Shown here piece after piece: positions 27,290 through 40,919 of a DNA stretch of 64,000 nucleotides. The number at the start of each line of letters is the position of its first letter. Within the stretch, counting starts at the first letter, position 1. The position numbers and the translations under genes were made by a program. Below the pieces are notes generated by a model. It did no database searches. It was not told where the DNA came from and saw only the letters and a program-made list of their open reading frames with translations. Location: positions 186,001-250,000 of the forward strand of contig NZ_JPGL01000005.1 in the NCBI RefSeq assembly GCF_000732615.1, read 5' to 3'. This stretch comes from Burkholderia paludis. GTDB taxonomy: Bacteria > Pseudomonadota > Gammaproteobacteria > Burkholderiales > Burkholderiaceae.

Positions 27290-27794
27290 AGTCTTTTCGC
27301 TTTGCCGCCGCCCGGAGTGCCGAGCGGCCGTAGTGTGGAGATCGAATCTATCTCAAAACAGACACGCTCTTCCGAGTGCGTCAGCACGGCCGTCGCGAGG
27401 CACACGCGGCGGTCGCGTTCGCGGCGACCGGTAAGACACTCATCAATCCGGTGTCCGCAAAGCCGACATTCTAAGCGAGAGCGGAAAATCGCACAGCTAA
27501 GTTATCCCCTTTGCTCTGTGGAAAATCACTGGATAACCGGTTTTTTTCGTTGTGCCTGCAATGCCGCGCGCCCGCGCAAACGGACGCGACGGCATTTTCC
27601 TGTTCGGATCGGCCAACCGGACGACCGCAATGCTCCACCGGGTTATCCCGACCGCAAATCGTTGACTTTGCAGCGGAATATCAGGTTATCCACAGATTTT
27701 CAGGACGCCTGCAAACGATTTCGGGCTGAAACCGCGGCGCGCGCCTTTCAGTGAATCGACACGCGGTCGAGCCTGCAATCTGCAAAACATTTTT
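27290..27794. other. AT-richer intergenic region with DnaA-box-like 9-mers
   Basis: No gene was recognised in 505 bp. It holds a perfect TTATCCACA at 27686-27694, TGTGGAAAA at 27517-27525 (fits the relaxed consensus) and weaker TTATCCC 9-mers at 27502 and 27643. It should also carry the MarR gene promoter. A secondary candidate for the chromosome origin. Confidence 0.45.
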
Positions 27795-30139
<2,345 letters not shown>

Positions 30140-30808
30140 CGTGGTGACTTCTCCTTTGGAAGCGACCGCCAGCGACGCGAGATCAAGCGTCAGACATGGA
30201 TGCGTGCCGGCAGGGATCGCCCCGAACGTGATTGCTGTGGTCGACGAGGCGGGACATGGGGTCCGCCTTTTCCGTCACTCGACGGAAAGTCGCTCAGGTT
30301 GCCGATCTGGATTGTCGGCCTGGTGTGTGAACGGCCTGCGCAGTCTCGAAGATTCAGATTCGAAATCGTGCCGACCGTTCCATTGAAGCATGTCCGGCGC
30401 CTGGCCGGATGAACGCGAAGGAAACCGATTGTGCCACAGCTTTTTCGGTCTGGAACCCATTGAATCGACTCGCGGCGCTGTGCGGCACCACAGGTCTTTG
30501 GTTTCAAAGGTTTACCTGTATATATACGTAGTAGAAGTTAACAAAGGGCGCACAGTTCTGTGGATAACTTCGGTTTACGCTGACGGATCAAGGTGTTGGA
30601 GAACCCATAACCCGTTGCACAGGCTGTTCGTGCACAGAAGTTTGAGATGAGTAACTTTTGGGGTGTCTCACAGCTGTGCGGAGTTGCCCAGTTTACGTCC
30701 ACTGTGATTACACACGAAGTGCGCGCGGATTTCGTGCGGTTATCCACAGCATCGCGTGGATAACCTGGCGCACAGAAATCAGGAAGCTGTGAGGAGAATG
30801 GCGGGGGG
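30140..30808. other. Large non-coding region with DnaA boxes; candidate chromosomal origin
   Basis: 670 bp without a convincing gene. Perfect DnaA boxes occur on both strands: TGTGGATAA at 30559-30567 and TTATCCACA at 30740-30748; CGTGGATAA at 30755-30763 has one mismatch. The last two form an inverted repeat with 10-bp arms (30738-30747 and 30756-30765). An AT-rich tract with TATATATAC lies around 30511-30545, suited to strand opening. Flanking genes change direction here. Confidence 0.55.
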
Positions 30809-32779
30809 TCAATCGGTCGGGCCGACGCGGCGTGCACGCAGTGCGCGGATCAGGAAGCGCGCCGGATCGACGGCTTCGGCGAGTTCGCGCTCGAGCGGCC
30901 AGGGTTCGCCTTCGAGCTGCGAAGCGATCAGCTCGGCGCCGAGCGCGGCCCACACGAGGCCGCGCGAGCCGAACCCGAATGCGCCGTAAAGGCCGGGCGT
31001 GCGCGGCAGGTCGCGCGCCTGCGCACCGCTCAGCGCACGCGCATTCGCGATGGCCTGCGTTTCGTCCGCGAGCCGGCCGATCAGCGGCAGCCGATCGCCG
31101 ACGACCCAGCGGAACGCCACGCGGCCGCGCAGTGTGTCGAGATCCGGTACGTCGCCGATCAGGCCGGGCAGCAGATGTCGCACGCGGTCGAGGTTTTCGG
31201 CGTGGCCGGCCGCCCGCATCGCGGGATCGACGTCGTCCGGTTCGAACGTCGCGCCGATCAGCAGCGTGCCGTCGTCGAGCGGCACCGCATAGCCGTCGCC
31301 GATCGTCGGACACGCGAGCGGCTTCGTGCTGCCCGGCGGCAGCAGCGTGAGCTGGCCGCGCACCGGTTGCAGCGCGACGTGCCGCAGCCCCGCGAGACGC
31401 GCCGCATCTCCGGCATTCGCCAGCACGACGACGGGCGCTTCGGCCAGCGTGCCGCCCGCTTCGTCGAGCGCATGCCATGCGTCGCCCCGCCGCTCGAGCC
31501 GCGCGACGCCGGTGGACGCGAGCAAGCGCACGCGCTCGCCGGCCGCCGCGCACTGCGCCGCGCAGAGTCCGGCGGGCCAGATTGCGCCGCCGTCCGGAAA
31601 CAGCAGGCCGCCATGCGCGACCGGCAGGTTCAGGTGCGCACGGGCGGCATCCGTGTCGAGCAGCGACGCATAGTCGGCCGGCGCGCCGAACGCATCGAAT
31701 GCGTCGCGCATCCGTGCGAAGTCGTCGGCCGATTCGGCGAGATGGATCATCCCGTGCGTGCTGCGCGCGAATGCGTGACCTGCGCGTTCGAGTGCGCGCC
31801 AGCGTGCGAGCGCGTGCAGGAAGCCGCTGCGCGTGAGCCGGCTCGCGACGTTGTCGTCGCGCGTCATCAGCGGATGGAATACGCCGGCCGGATTGCCCGA
31901 CGCATCGCTTGCGATCCGCGCGTGTCGTTCGATCAGCGTGACGTCCCAGCCGCGCGCGGCCAGCCGTTCGACGACCGCGCAGCCGGCGAGGCCCGCGCCG
32001 ATCACGATCGCATGGCGTGACGCGACGGGCAGCGCGCGCGGAGGTTCGTGCCGGCGTGCGCGCCAGCGCGGCGCATATTCGCCGACGAGCATCGCGAACT
32101 TGCCGGCAAACCCGTCGACCTTGCGATACGTGAACCCCGCGTCCGTGAGTGCCTGTTTCACGACGCCCGAACTCGAATACGTCGCGAAGGTTGCGCCTTC
32201 GGCTGCGATGCGTCCGAGTGCGCGGAACACGTCGGCCGACCAGATGTCCGGGTTCTTCGCCGGCGCGAAACCGTCGAGATAGAACGCATCGGCGCTTGCG
32301 ACGAGTTTCGGCAGCATCGTCAACGCATCGCCGAACGCGAGCGTGAGCACGACTCGCCCGGCCTCGAATTCGAGCCGGTGCAAACCGGGCACGAGCGTCG
32401 GCCACGCATCGGCAAGCATCGCGGCTTCGGCCGAGATGGTTGTGTTCGCAACGATATGGGAAAGGGCCCGGCGCAGGTCGTCGCGCGAGAACGGATGCTT
32501 CTCGACCGACACGAAATGCAGTCGCTCGCAGCGCGCGGGATCCTCGCGCCAGGCGGCCCAGGTCGCGAGGAAGTTGGCGCCCGCGCCGAACCCCGTCTCG
32601 ACGATCGTGAACGTGCGGCGGCCCTGCCAGCGCGCCGGCAGCCGGTTGCCCGCGACGGACACGTGGTTCGCCTGCGCGAGCGCGCCCGCGACGTTGTGAT
32701 AGATGTCGCCGTACTCGGGCGACATGAGGGTGCCGTCGTCGCGGAATGCAAGCGTGGCGGGAACGAGTCTGTCTGGCAT
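30809..32779 (-). CDS. mnmC: Bifunctional tRNA wobble-uridine enzyme MnmC
   Basis: A 656-residue fusion. The N-terminal half (about 1-240) is the SAM-dependent methyltransferase (GFGAGANFLATW near residue 67; later FYLDGFAPAKNPDIW). The C-terminal half is the FAD oxidoreductase (IVIGAGLAGCAVVERLAARGWDVTLIERH), with the FAD-contact motif SGNPAGVFHPL. It converts cmnm5s2U34 to nm5s2U34 and then to mnm5s2U34. ATG at 32779 (MPDRLVPATLAFRDDG) matches the family start. It is divergent from hupB across a 388-bp gap and shares the pathway with mnmG at the left end. Confidence 0.95.
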   Translation of the reverse strand: MPDRLVPATLAFRDDGTLMSPEYGDIYHNVAGALAQANHVSVAGNRLPARWQGRRTFTIVETGFGAGANFLATWAAWREDPARCERLHFVSVEKHPFSRDDLRRALSHIVANTTISAEAAMLADAWPTLVPGLHRLEFEAGRVVLTLAFGDALTMLPKLVASADAFYLDGFAPAKNPDIWSADVFRALGRIAAEGATFATYSSSGVVKQALTDAGFTYRKVDGFAGKFAMLVGEYAPRWRARRHEPPRALPVASRHAIVIGAGLAGCAVVERLAARGWDVTLIERHARIASDASGNPAGVFHPLMTRDDNVASRLTRSGFLHALARWRALERAGHAFARSTHGMIHLAESADDFARMRDAFDAFGAPADYASLLDTDAARAHLNLPVAHGGLLFPDGGAIWPAGLCAAQCAAAGERVRLLASTGVARLERRGDAWHALDEAGGTLAEAPVVVLANAGDAARLAGLRHVALQPVRGQLTLLPPGSTKPLACPTIGDGYAVPLDDGTLLIGATFEPDDVDPAMRAAGHAENLDRVRHLLPGLIGDVPDLDTLRGRVAFRWVVGDRLPLIGRLADETQAIANARALSGAQARDLPRTPGLYGAFGFGSRGLVWAALGAELIASQLEGEPWPLERELAEAVDPARFLIRALRARRVGPTD

Positions 32780-33167
32780 GCGAAACAAAAAACGTGGCAG
32801 CCAAGCCTGGCAAGGGATTGCGCGGGGCCGTCCGTCCGGTCGCTGGAAAAGGCCAACGAGGCGGCGCATGGGCGGACCGCGCTGCGCGTCCTGTCCGGTT
32901 GGCGCTGGTCAAAAAACGGGCAATCAGTGATTCATTCGGCGAAATACCGATGAAAATCTTTGAAACCCTTGTCGTTATTGGGTTTGCGCTGCGCTATCAT
33001 AGCAACGCCGTACCGCGGGGTGGCCGCCGGCAAACCGGAGGGCGCGTCGCGCGGGCCAGGATTCGGCGCTGTGTCGTCGGAGTCTGACTCTCGACGGCAC
33101 GGTTCGCGCACGTATAATCGGCGCGTTCGCGCTGTTCGTGTCAACCTAACCTGATAAAGGAACCTTA
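32780..33167. other. Divergent control region between mnmC and hupB
   Basis: No gene is supported. It contains the promoters for both flanking genes; the hupB one is identified at 33091-33118. The middle carries an AT-richer patch around 32940-33005 that likely serves mnmC. Confidence 0.5.
33091..33118 (+). promoter_or_regulatory. Sigma-70-like promoter of hupB
   Basis: A perfect -10 box TATAAT at 33113-33118 with TCGACG (4 of 6 to TTGACA) at 33091-33096, 16-bp spacer. Transcription would start near 33125, 43 bp ahead of the hupB ATG, which has AAAGGA nine bp upstream. Confidence 0.65.
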
Positions 33168-33446
33168 ATGAACAAACAGGAACTGATCGACGCCGTCGCC
33201 GCCCAAACGGGCGCCAGCAAGGCTCAAACCGGCGAAACGCTGGACACGCTGCTCGAAGTGATCAAGAAGGCCGTGTCGAAGGGTGATGCGGTTCAGCTGA
33301 TCGGCTTCGGCAGCTTCGGTTCGGGCAAGCGCGCAGCACGTACGGGCCGCAACCCGAAGACCGGCGAAACCATCAAGATCCCGGCTGCCAAGACGGTGAA
33401 GTTCACGGCTGGCAAGGCGTTCAAGGACGCCGTCAACAAGCGTTAA
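33168..33446 (+). CDS. hupB: DNA-binding protein HU (HupB type)
   Basis: A 92-residue HU family protein with the signature [21 protein letters not shown] at about 47-67, ending in [18 protein letters not shown] bends and compacts DNA and helps initiation at chromosome origins; here it lies about 2.4 kb from the candidate origin. It is flanked by a sigma-70-like promoter and a strong terminator, so it is monocistronic. Confidence 0.97.
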   Translation: MNKQELIDAVAAQTGASKAQTGETLDTLLEVIKKAVSKGDAVQLIGFGSFGSGKRAARTGRNPKTGETIKIPAAKTVKFTAGKAFKDAVNKR

Positions 33447-33464
33447 TCCAGCGCCTGTTCCAAG

Positions 33465-33490
33465 AAAAACCCGCCTTTCGGCGGGTTTTT
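33465..33490 (+). terminator. Rho-independent terminator of hupB
   Basis: Arms AAAAACCCGCC and GGCGGGTTTTT around a TTTC loop, 18 bp after the hupB stop; six T follow the stem. A textbook intrinsic terminator, symmetrical enough to act on the opposite strand as well. Confidence 0.95.
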
Positions 33491-33564
33491 TGTTGGGCGC
33501 GCGCGGCATTTTCGCCACAGTCCGAGCCTCTCTTGCAAGATTTAACGCTTGGTTTTACAACGCG

Positions 33565-34881
<1,317 letters not shown>

Positions 34882-35036
34882 AACGATTTGCACCAACGGA
34901 AAAATTGAAAAAGCGGCCGCGGCGCCCTTCAGGGCACGATCGGCCCGCGGACGCCGAAATTGCGGCGTAAGCCCGCATTGTGCATCAAACGCCGCGCGCC
35001 GGCCGGGATGGCATCAGGCCGGGCTGCGGCACGGCA

Positions 35037-35486
35037 TCATTGCGCGGGCGGCAGCAGTTTCCACTGTGTCAGGATGCCGGCGATCTGCCGCGCGTACTTG
35101 TCGCGCAGCGACGGCGTTTCCGAATGATAGGCGCCGACGGCTTGCCACGTGTTGCCGTAGCGGTTCATCTTCTGCTTGAGATGCCACGCGGCGATGTAGA
35201 CGTTCTTGCACGGCTCCATCAGCGTGTCGCGGCCGATCCCGTAGCGCGACAGCGTCGGCAGGTGGATCGAATTGATCTGCATCAGCCCGTAGTCGACCGA
35301 GCCGTTCGTGTTCTTGTTCAGCGCGTCGGGCCGGTTATGCGATTCCTGCCACGCGATCGCACGCAGGATCAGCGGATTGACCTGCTGATATTTGGCGGCC
35401 TCGTCGAAACAGTCGGCGCGAGCATTCGCGCTGGCGAAACTGGCGCCGGCGGCAATCAACGCGATCGAGGCGAACCGTCTGTTCAT
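35037..35486 (-). CDS. Small secreted lytic transglycosylase (SLT domain, IagB-like)
   Basis: A 149-residue protein. Signal peptide at residues 1-24, then an SLT domain with the catalytic Glu48 in WQESHNRPDA, followed by GLMQINSIHLPTL. Such enzymes open peptidoglycan, often for assembly of secretion systems or pili. It lies 368 bp upstream of gspD in divergent orientation, so it could help insert the type II secretion apparatus; that is inference. Confidence 0.9.
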   Translation of the reverse strand: MNRRFASIALIAAGASFASANARADCFDEAAKYQQVNPLILRAIAWQESHNRPDALNKNTNGSVDYGLMQINSIHLPTLSRYGIGRDTLMEPCKNVYIAAWHLKQKMNRYGNTWQAVGAYHSETPSLRDKYARQIAGILTQWKLLPPAQ

Positions 35487-35853
35487 TGGTGCGAAATCGA
35501 TAGGAAATTGCACGAGGGTCGGGAAAACCCGTGGCAGTTATTCGTGCGACGAGAAACGCGCCGCCCGTATCATACCGGCAGTCCGTCAGCTTGCGACAGG
35601 CAGGAATACGGCAGCCGGGTTATACCGCATTTCCGTGTCGGTTCATCGTGAAACGGGGACGATGAACGCACACCGGGTGCCGTGCCGAATATTACAGATT
35701 GCATACGGTTTACCGGGTACATGTCGTATATGAGACAGTCCTCGGATCAATGTGATATTTCGGACATGAAAAACTGCTAATGTCGCCTCTTTCGGACTTG
35801 GATCCCAGCACTACCGCCGGAAGTGGCCTGAGCCGGCATCGACCCATTCATCC
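35487..35853. other. Divergent promoter region between the transglycosylase gene and gspD
   Basis: No gene was recognised. The AT-richer stretch at 35690-35790 should carry the promoter for the gsp operon; no clean sigma-70 pair or regulator site stood out. Confidence 0.4.
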
Positions 35854-38172
35854 ATGACAAGAAATCGCTTCGTTATGCGGCGTGTCGCCACGACCCTGAT
35901 CGTTGCCGGCCTCATCGCCTCGCAGGCCGCCTACGCTCAGGTCACGCTCAACTTCGTGAATGCGGATATCGACCAGGTCGCCAAGGCGATCGGCGCCGCA
36001 ACCGGCAAGACCATCATCGTCGACCCTCGCGTGAAGGGGCAGCTCAATCTCGTGGCCGAACGGCCGGTGCCGGAAGACCAGGCGCTGAAGACGCTGCAGT
36101 CGGCGCTGCGCATGCAGGGCTTTGCGCTCGTGCAGGATCACGGCGTGCTGAAGGTCGTGCCCGAGGCCGACGCGAAGCTGCAGGGCGTGCCGACCTACGT
36201 CGGCAATACGCCGCAGGCGCGCGGCGACCAGGTGATCACGCAGGTGTTCGAACTGCATAACGAATCGGCGAACAACCTGCTGCCCGTGCTGCGGCCGCTG
36301 ATCTCGCCGAACAACACCGTGACGGCCTATCCGGCGAACAACACGATCGTCGTGACCGACTATGCGGACAACGTGCGCCGCATCGCGCAGATCATCGCGG
36401 GCGTCGACAGCGCCGCGGGCGCGCAGGTGCAGGTCATTCCGCTGCGCAACGCGAACGCGATCGACCTCGCCGCCCAGCTGCAGAAAATGCTCGACCCGGG
36501 CGCGATCGGCAACAGCGACGCGACGCTGAAGGTGTCGGTCACGGCCGACCCGCGGACCAACGCGCTGCTGCTGCGCGCGTCGAGCGCGTCGCGCCTCGCG
36601 GCCGCCAAGCGGCTCGTGCAGCAGCTCGACGCGCCGAGCGCGGTGCCGGGCAACATGCACGTCATCACGCTGCGCAACGCCGACGCGGTGAAGCTCGCGA
36701 AGACGCTGCGCGGGATGCTCGGCAAGGGCGGCAACGACAGCGGCTCGTCGGCGTCGTCCAACGACGCGAACAGCTTCAACCAGAACGGCGGCTCGTCGTC
36801 GGGCAGCAACTTCTCGACCGGCACGTCCGGCACCCCGCCGCTGCCGTCGGGCGGCCTGGGCGGCTCGTCGTCCTCGTCCTCCTACGGCGGCACGTCCGGC
36901 AGTGGCGGGCTCGGCACCGCCGGCCTGCTCGGCGGCGACAAGGACAAGGGCGACGACAACCAGCCCGGCGGAATGATCCAGGCCGATGCGGCGACCAACT
37001 CGCTGATCGTCACCGCGTCCGATCCGGTTTACCGGAACCTGCGCTCGGTGATCGACCAGCTCGACGCGCGGCGCGCGCAGGTCTATATCGAGGCGCTGAT
37101 CGTCGAGCTGAACTCGACGACCCAGGGCAACCTCGGCATCCAGTGGCAGGTGGCGAGCGGCCAGTTCCTCGGCGGCACGAACCTGGCGGCCACGGCCGGC
37201 TCCGTGGCGGGCAACAGCATCATCAACCTGACGACGGGCGGCACGGCCACCACTGTCGGGCTGGCCAGCAATATCGCGAACCTGAACCAGGGCCTCAACA
37301 TCGGCTGGCTGCACAACATGTTCGGCGTGCAGGGGCTCGGCGCGTTGCTGCAGTACTTCTCGGGCGTGACCGACGCGAACGTGCTGTCGACGCCGAACCT
37401 GATCACGCTCGACAACGAGGAAGCGAAGATCGTCGTCGGCCAGAACGTGCCGATCGCGACCGGCTCGTACTCGAACCTGACGAGCGGCACCACGAACAAC
37501 GCGTTCAACACCTACGACCGCCGCGACGTCGGCCTGACGCTGCACGTGAAGCCGCAGATCACCGACGGCGGGATCCTGAAGCTGCAGCTCTATACCGAGG
37601 ATTCGGCGGTCGTCGCAAGCACGACGAGCGCGCAGACCGGCCCGACCTTCACCAAGCGCTCGATCCAGTCGACGATCCTCGCGGACAACGGCGAGATCAT
37701 CGTGCTTGGCGGCCTGATGCAGGACAACTACCAGGTGTCGAACAGCAAGGTGCCGCTGCTCGGCGACATTCCGTGGATCGGCCAGCTGTTCCGCTCGGAA
37801 TCGAAGCAGCGCCAGAAAACCAACCTGATGGTGTTCCTGCGCCCGGTGATCATCACCGACCGCGGCACCGCGCAGGAAGTCACCGCGAACCGCTACGACT
37901 ACATCCAGGGCGTCACGGGCGCGTACAAGTCGGACAACAACGTGATCCGCGACAAGGACGATCCGGTCGTCCCGCCGATGCCGCTGGGCCCGAGCCAGGG
38001 CGGTACGCCGGCCGGCAACCTGTTCGATCTCGACAAGATGCGCCGCCAGCAGATGCAGCGTCAGGCCACGCCGCCGGCCGCTCCGGCGCCTGCGCCGGCG
38101 CAGCCGCAGAGCGTGCCGCTGCAGTCGGTGCCGCAACAGCCGCTGACGAGCGCGCCGGGAGCGTCGCAGTGA
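35854..38172 (+). CDS. gspD: Type II secretion secretin GspD
   Basis: A 772-residue outer-membrane secretin. The signal peptide ends near YAQ (residues 27-29), four N-domains follow, and residues about 290-370 form a long Gly/Ser/Asn-rich insert before the secretin C-domain (VPLLGDIPWIGQLFR). It forms the outer-membrane channel for folded exoproteins. gspE starts on overlapping bases (GTGA at 38169-38172). First gene of the gspDEFGHIJKLMN operon. Confidence 0.97.
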   Translation: MTRNRFVMRRVATTLIVAGLIASQAAYAQVTLNFVNADIDQVAKAIGAATGKTIIVDPRVKGQLNLVAERPVPEDQALKTLQSALRMQGFALVQDHGVLKVVPEADAKLQGVPTYVGNTPQARGDQVITQVFELHNESANNLLPVLRPLISPNNTVTAYPANNTIVVTDYADNVRRIAQIIAGVDSAAGAQVQVIPLRNANAIDLAAQLQKMLDPGAIGNSDATLKVSVTADPRTNALLLRASSASRLAAAKRLVQQLDAPSAVPGNMHVITLRNADAVKLAKTLRGMLGKGGNDSGSSASSNDANSFNQNGGSSSGSNFSTGTSGTPPLPSGGLGGSSSSSSYGGTSGSGGLGTAGLLGGDKDKGDDNQPGGMIQADAATNSLIVTASDPVYRNLRSVIDQLDARRAQVYIEALIVELNSTTQGNLGIQWQVASGQFLGGTNLAATAGSVAGNSIINLTTGGTATTVGLASNIANLNQGLNIGWLHNMFGVQGLGALLQYFSGVTDANVLSTPNLITLDNEEAKIVVGQNVPIATGSYSNLTSGTTNNAFNTYDRRDVGLTLHVKPQITDGGILKLQLYTEDSAVVASTTSAQTGPTFTKRSIQSTILADNGEIIVLGGLMQDNYQVSNSKVPLLGDIPWIGQLFRSESKQRQKTNLMVFLRPVIITDRGTAQEVTANRYDYIQGVTGAYKSDNNVIRDKDDPVVPPMPLGPSQGGTPAGNLFDLDKMRRQQMQRQATPPAAPAPAPAQPQSVPLQSVPQQPLTSAPGASQ

Positions 38173-39668
38173 GCGACGTGCTCGCCTCTTCCGCCCACGA
38201 CGGCGCACCGGGCGAACGGCAGCCGCCGTCGCCGCTCGCCGCGCGCCTGTTGCCGTACGGCTTCGCGAAGAGCGGCCAGGTGCTGATCGCGCACCAGCTC
38301 GACGATACGCTCGAGGTGTGGATCAGCGAGCGCACGAGCGATGCCGCGCTGGCGGAGATCGCCCGCAACTTCGGCTCGATCTCCGTGCATCGCGTGCCGG
38401 CCGACGAGCTCGCGCAGGCGATCAACCATGCGTACGCCCGCCAGGACGGCAGCGCCGCGCAGGTGGTCGGCGAGGTCGAAGGCGAAGTCGACCTGTCGCG
38501 GCTGATGCAGGACATCCCCGAAGTAGAGGATCTGCTCGAATCGGAAGACGACGCGCCGATCATCCGGATGATCAACGCGCTGCTCACGCAAGCGGCGCGC
38601 GAACAGGCGTCGGATATCCACATCGAGCCGTTCGAGAATGCGTCGGTCGTGCGCTTTCGCGTCGACGGCACGCTGCGCGACGTCGTGCGGCCGAAGAAGG
38701 CGCTGCACGGCGCGCTGATCTCGCGGATCAAGATCATGGCGCAGCTCGACATCGCGGAGAAACGCCTGCCGCAGGACGGCCGCATCACGCTGCGCGTCGG
38801 CGGCCGGCCGGTCGACGTGCGGGTGTCGACGCTGCCGACCGGGCACGGCGAGCGCGCGGTGCTGCGTCTGCTCGAGAAGGACGCGCAGCGCCTGAACCTC
38901 GAAGCGCTCGGGATGGGACGCGACACGCTCGTGCAGTTCGACAAGCTGATCGCGCGCCCGCACGGCATCGTGCTCGTCACGGGCCCGACGGGCTCGGGCA
39001 AGACGACGACGCTGTATGCGTCGATGTCGCGGCTCGAAACCGCGACGACCAACATCATGACCGTCGAGGATCCGATCGAATACGATCTCGGCGGCATCGG
39101 CCAGACGCAAGTGAACGAGCGGATCGGGATGACCTTCGCCCGGGCGCTGCGCTCGATCCTGCGCCAGGATCCGGACGTGATCATGATCGGCGAAATCCGC
39201 GACCTCGAAACCGCGCAGATCGCGGTGCAGGCGTCGCTGACGGGCCACCTCGTGCTTGCGACGCTGCACACGAACGATGCGGCCTCGGCCGTCACGCGCC
39301 TGACCGACATGGGCGTCGAGCCCTACCTGCTCGCGTCGTCGCTGCTCGGCGTGCTCGCGCAGCGCCTCGTGCGCCAGCTCTGCCCCGTCTGCAAGGAAGA
39401 GCGCCACGAAGAAGGCCATACCGTGTGGCATCCGGTGGGCTGCGACAAGTGCGGGCATTCGGGCTATGCGGGCCGGCGCGGCGTATACGAACTGCTGCTG
39501 GTCGACGAGTCGATCCGCACGCTGATCCATCGCAATGCGGCCGACGCGGAAATCCTGGCGGCAGGCCGCGCGGCGGGGATGCGCACGCTGCGCGACGACG
39601 CCGAGCGCTGGCTCGCGTCCGGCGCGACGTCGCTCGAGGAAGTGCTGCGCGTGACGGGAGGCGCATAG
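38169..39668 (+). CDS. gspE: Type II secretion ATPase GspE
   Basis: A 499-residue assembly ATPase with Walker A GPTGSGKTT (about 275-283), Asp box, Walker B and His box of the GspE/VirB11 family, and a zinc-binding CPVCK..CDKCG pair near residues 403-425. It starts with GTG overlapping the gspD stop. It energises pseudopilus assembly in the inner-membrane platform with GspL and GspF. Confidence 0.96.
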   Translation: MSDVLASSAHDGAPGERQPPSPLAARLLPYGFAKSGQVLIAHQLDDTLEVWISERTSDAALAEIARNFGSISVHRVPADELAQAINHAYARQDGSAAQVVGEVEGEVDLSRLMQDIPEVEDLLESEDDAPIIRMINALLTQAAREQASDIHIEPFENASVVRFRVDGTLRDVVRPKKALHGALISRIKIMAQLDIAEKRLPQDGRITLRVGGRPVDVRVSTLPTGHGERAVLRLLEKDAQRLNLEALGMGRDTLVQFDKLIARPHGIVLVTGPTGSGKTTTLYASMSRLETATTNIMTVEDPIEYDLGGIGQTQVNERIGMTFARALRSILRQDPDVIMIGEIRDLETAQIAVQASLTGHLVLATLHTNDAASAVTRLTDMGVEPYLLASSLLGVLAQRLVRQLCPVCKEERHEEGHTVWHPVGCDKCGHSGYAGRRGVYELLLVDESIRTLIHRNAADAEILAAGRAAGMRTLRDDAERWLASGATSLEEVLRVTGGA

Positions 39669-39672
39669 CGCG

Positions 39673-40890
39673 ATGCCGGCATTCCGTTTCGAAGCAATCG
39701 ATTCGGCGGGACGCGCGCAGAAAGGCGTCATCGATGCCGACAGCGCGCGCGCCGCGCGCGGGCAGCTGCGCACGCAAGGCCTCACGCCGCTCGTCGTCGA
39801 GCCGGCCGCCAGCGCGACGCGCGGCGCCCGGTCGCAGCGGCTCGCGTTCGGCCGCAAGCTGTCGCAGCGCGAACAGGCGATCCTCACGCGCCAGCTCGCC
39901 AGCCTGCTGATCGCGGGGCTGCCGCTCGACGAGGCGCTCGGCGTGCTGACCGAGCAAGCCGAGCGCGACTACATCCGCGAGCTGATGGCCGCGATCCGCG
40001 CCGAGGTGCTCGGCGGCCATTCGCTCGCGAATGCGCTGGGCCAGCATCCGCGCGATTTCCCGGAGATCTACCGCGCGCTCGTCGCGGCGGGCGAGCACAC
40101 CGGCAAGCTCGGCATCGTGCTGTCGCGCCTCGCCGACTACATCGAGCAGAGCAACGCGCTGAAGCAGAAGATCCTGCTCGCGTTCACGTATCCCGGGATC
40201 GTCACGCTGATCGCGTTCGGCATCGTCACGTTCCTGCTGAGCTACGTCGTGCCGCAGGTCGTCAACGTGTTTGCGAGCACGAAGCAGCAACTGCCGGTGC
40301 TGACGATCGTGATGATGGCGCTGTCGGATTTCGTGCGGCACTGGTGGTGGGCGATCCTGATCGCGACCGTGCTCGTCGTGTGGTTCGTGAAGGCGACGCT
40401 GTCGCGCGACGGGCCCAGGCTCGCGTTCGACCGCTGGGTGCTGACCGCGCCGCTCGCGGGCAAGCTCGTGCGCGGCTACAACACGGTGCGTTTCGCGAGC
40501 ACGCTCGGCATCCTCACCGCGGCCGGCGTGCCGATCCTGCGCGCGCTGCAGGCGGCCGGCGAAACGCTGTCGAACCGCGCGATGCGCGCGAACATCGACG
40601 ATGCGATCGTGCGCGTGCGCGAAGGCTCCGCGCTGTCGCGCGCGCTGAACAACGTGAAGACGTTTCCGCCGGTGCTCGTGCACCTGATCCGTTCGGGCGA
40701 GGCGACGGGCGACGTGACGACGATGCTGGACCGTGCGGCGGAAGGTGAGGCGCGCGAGCTCGAGCGGCGCACGATGTTCCTGACGAGCCTGCTGGAGCCG
40801 CTGCTCATCCTGGCGATGGGCGGCATCGTGCTCGTGATCGTGCTGGCCGTGATGCTGCCGATCATCGAGCTGAACAACATGGTGCAGTAA
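39673..40890 (+). CDS. gspF: Type II secretion inner-membrane platform protein GspF
   Basis: A 405-residue PilC/GspF protein with two GspF repeats (LTRQLASLLIAGLPLDEAL and FASTLGILTAAGVPILRAL) and three membrane segments, the last at GGIVLVIVLAVMLPI. It starts 5 bp after the gspE stop. It is the hub of the inner-membrane platform. Confidence 0.96.
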   Translation: MPAFRFEAIDSAGRAQKGVIDADSARAARGQLRTQGLTPLVVEPAASATRGARSQRLAFGRKLSQREQAILTRQLASLLIAGLPLDEALGVLTEQAERDYIRELMAAIRAEVLGGHSLANALGQHPRDFPEIYRALVAAGEHTGKLGIVLSRLADYIEQSNALKQKILLAFTYPGIVTLIAFGIVTFLLSYVVPQVVNVFASTKQQLPVLTIVMMALSDFVRHWWWAILIATVLVVWFVKATLSRDGPRLAFDRWVLTAPLAGKLVRGYNTVRFASTLGILTAAGVPILRALQAAGETLSNRAMRANIDDAIVRVREGSALSRALNNVKTFPPVLVHLIRSGEATGDVTTMLDRAAEGEARELERRTMFLTSLLEPLLILAMGGIVLVIVLAVMLPIIELNNMVQ

Positions 40891-40919
40891 CGGCCCGACG
40901 ATCGGCGGGCCGTGACCGT

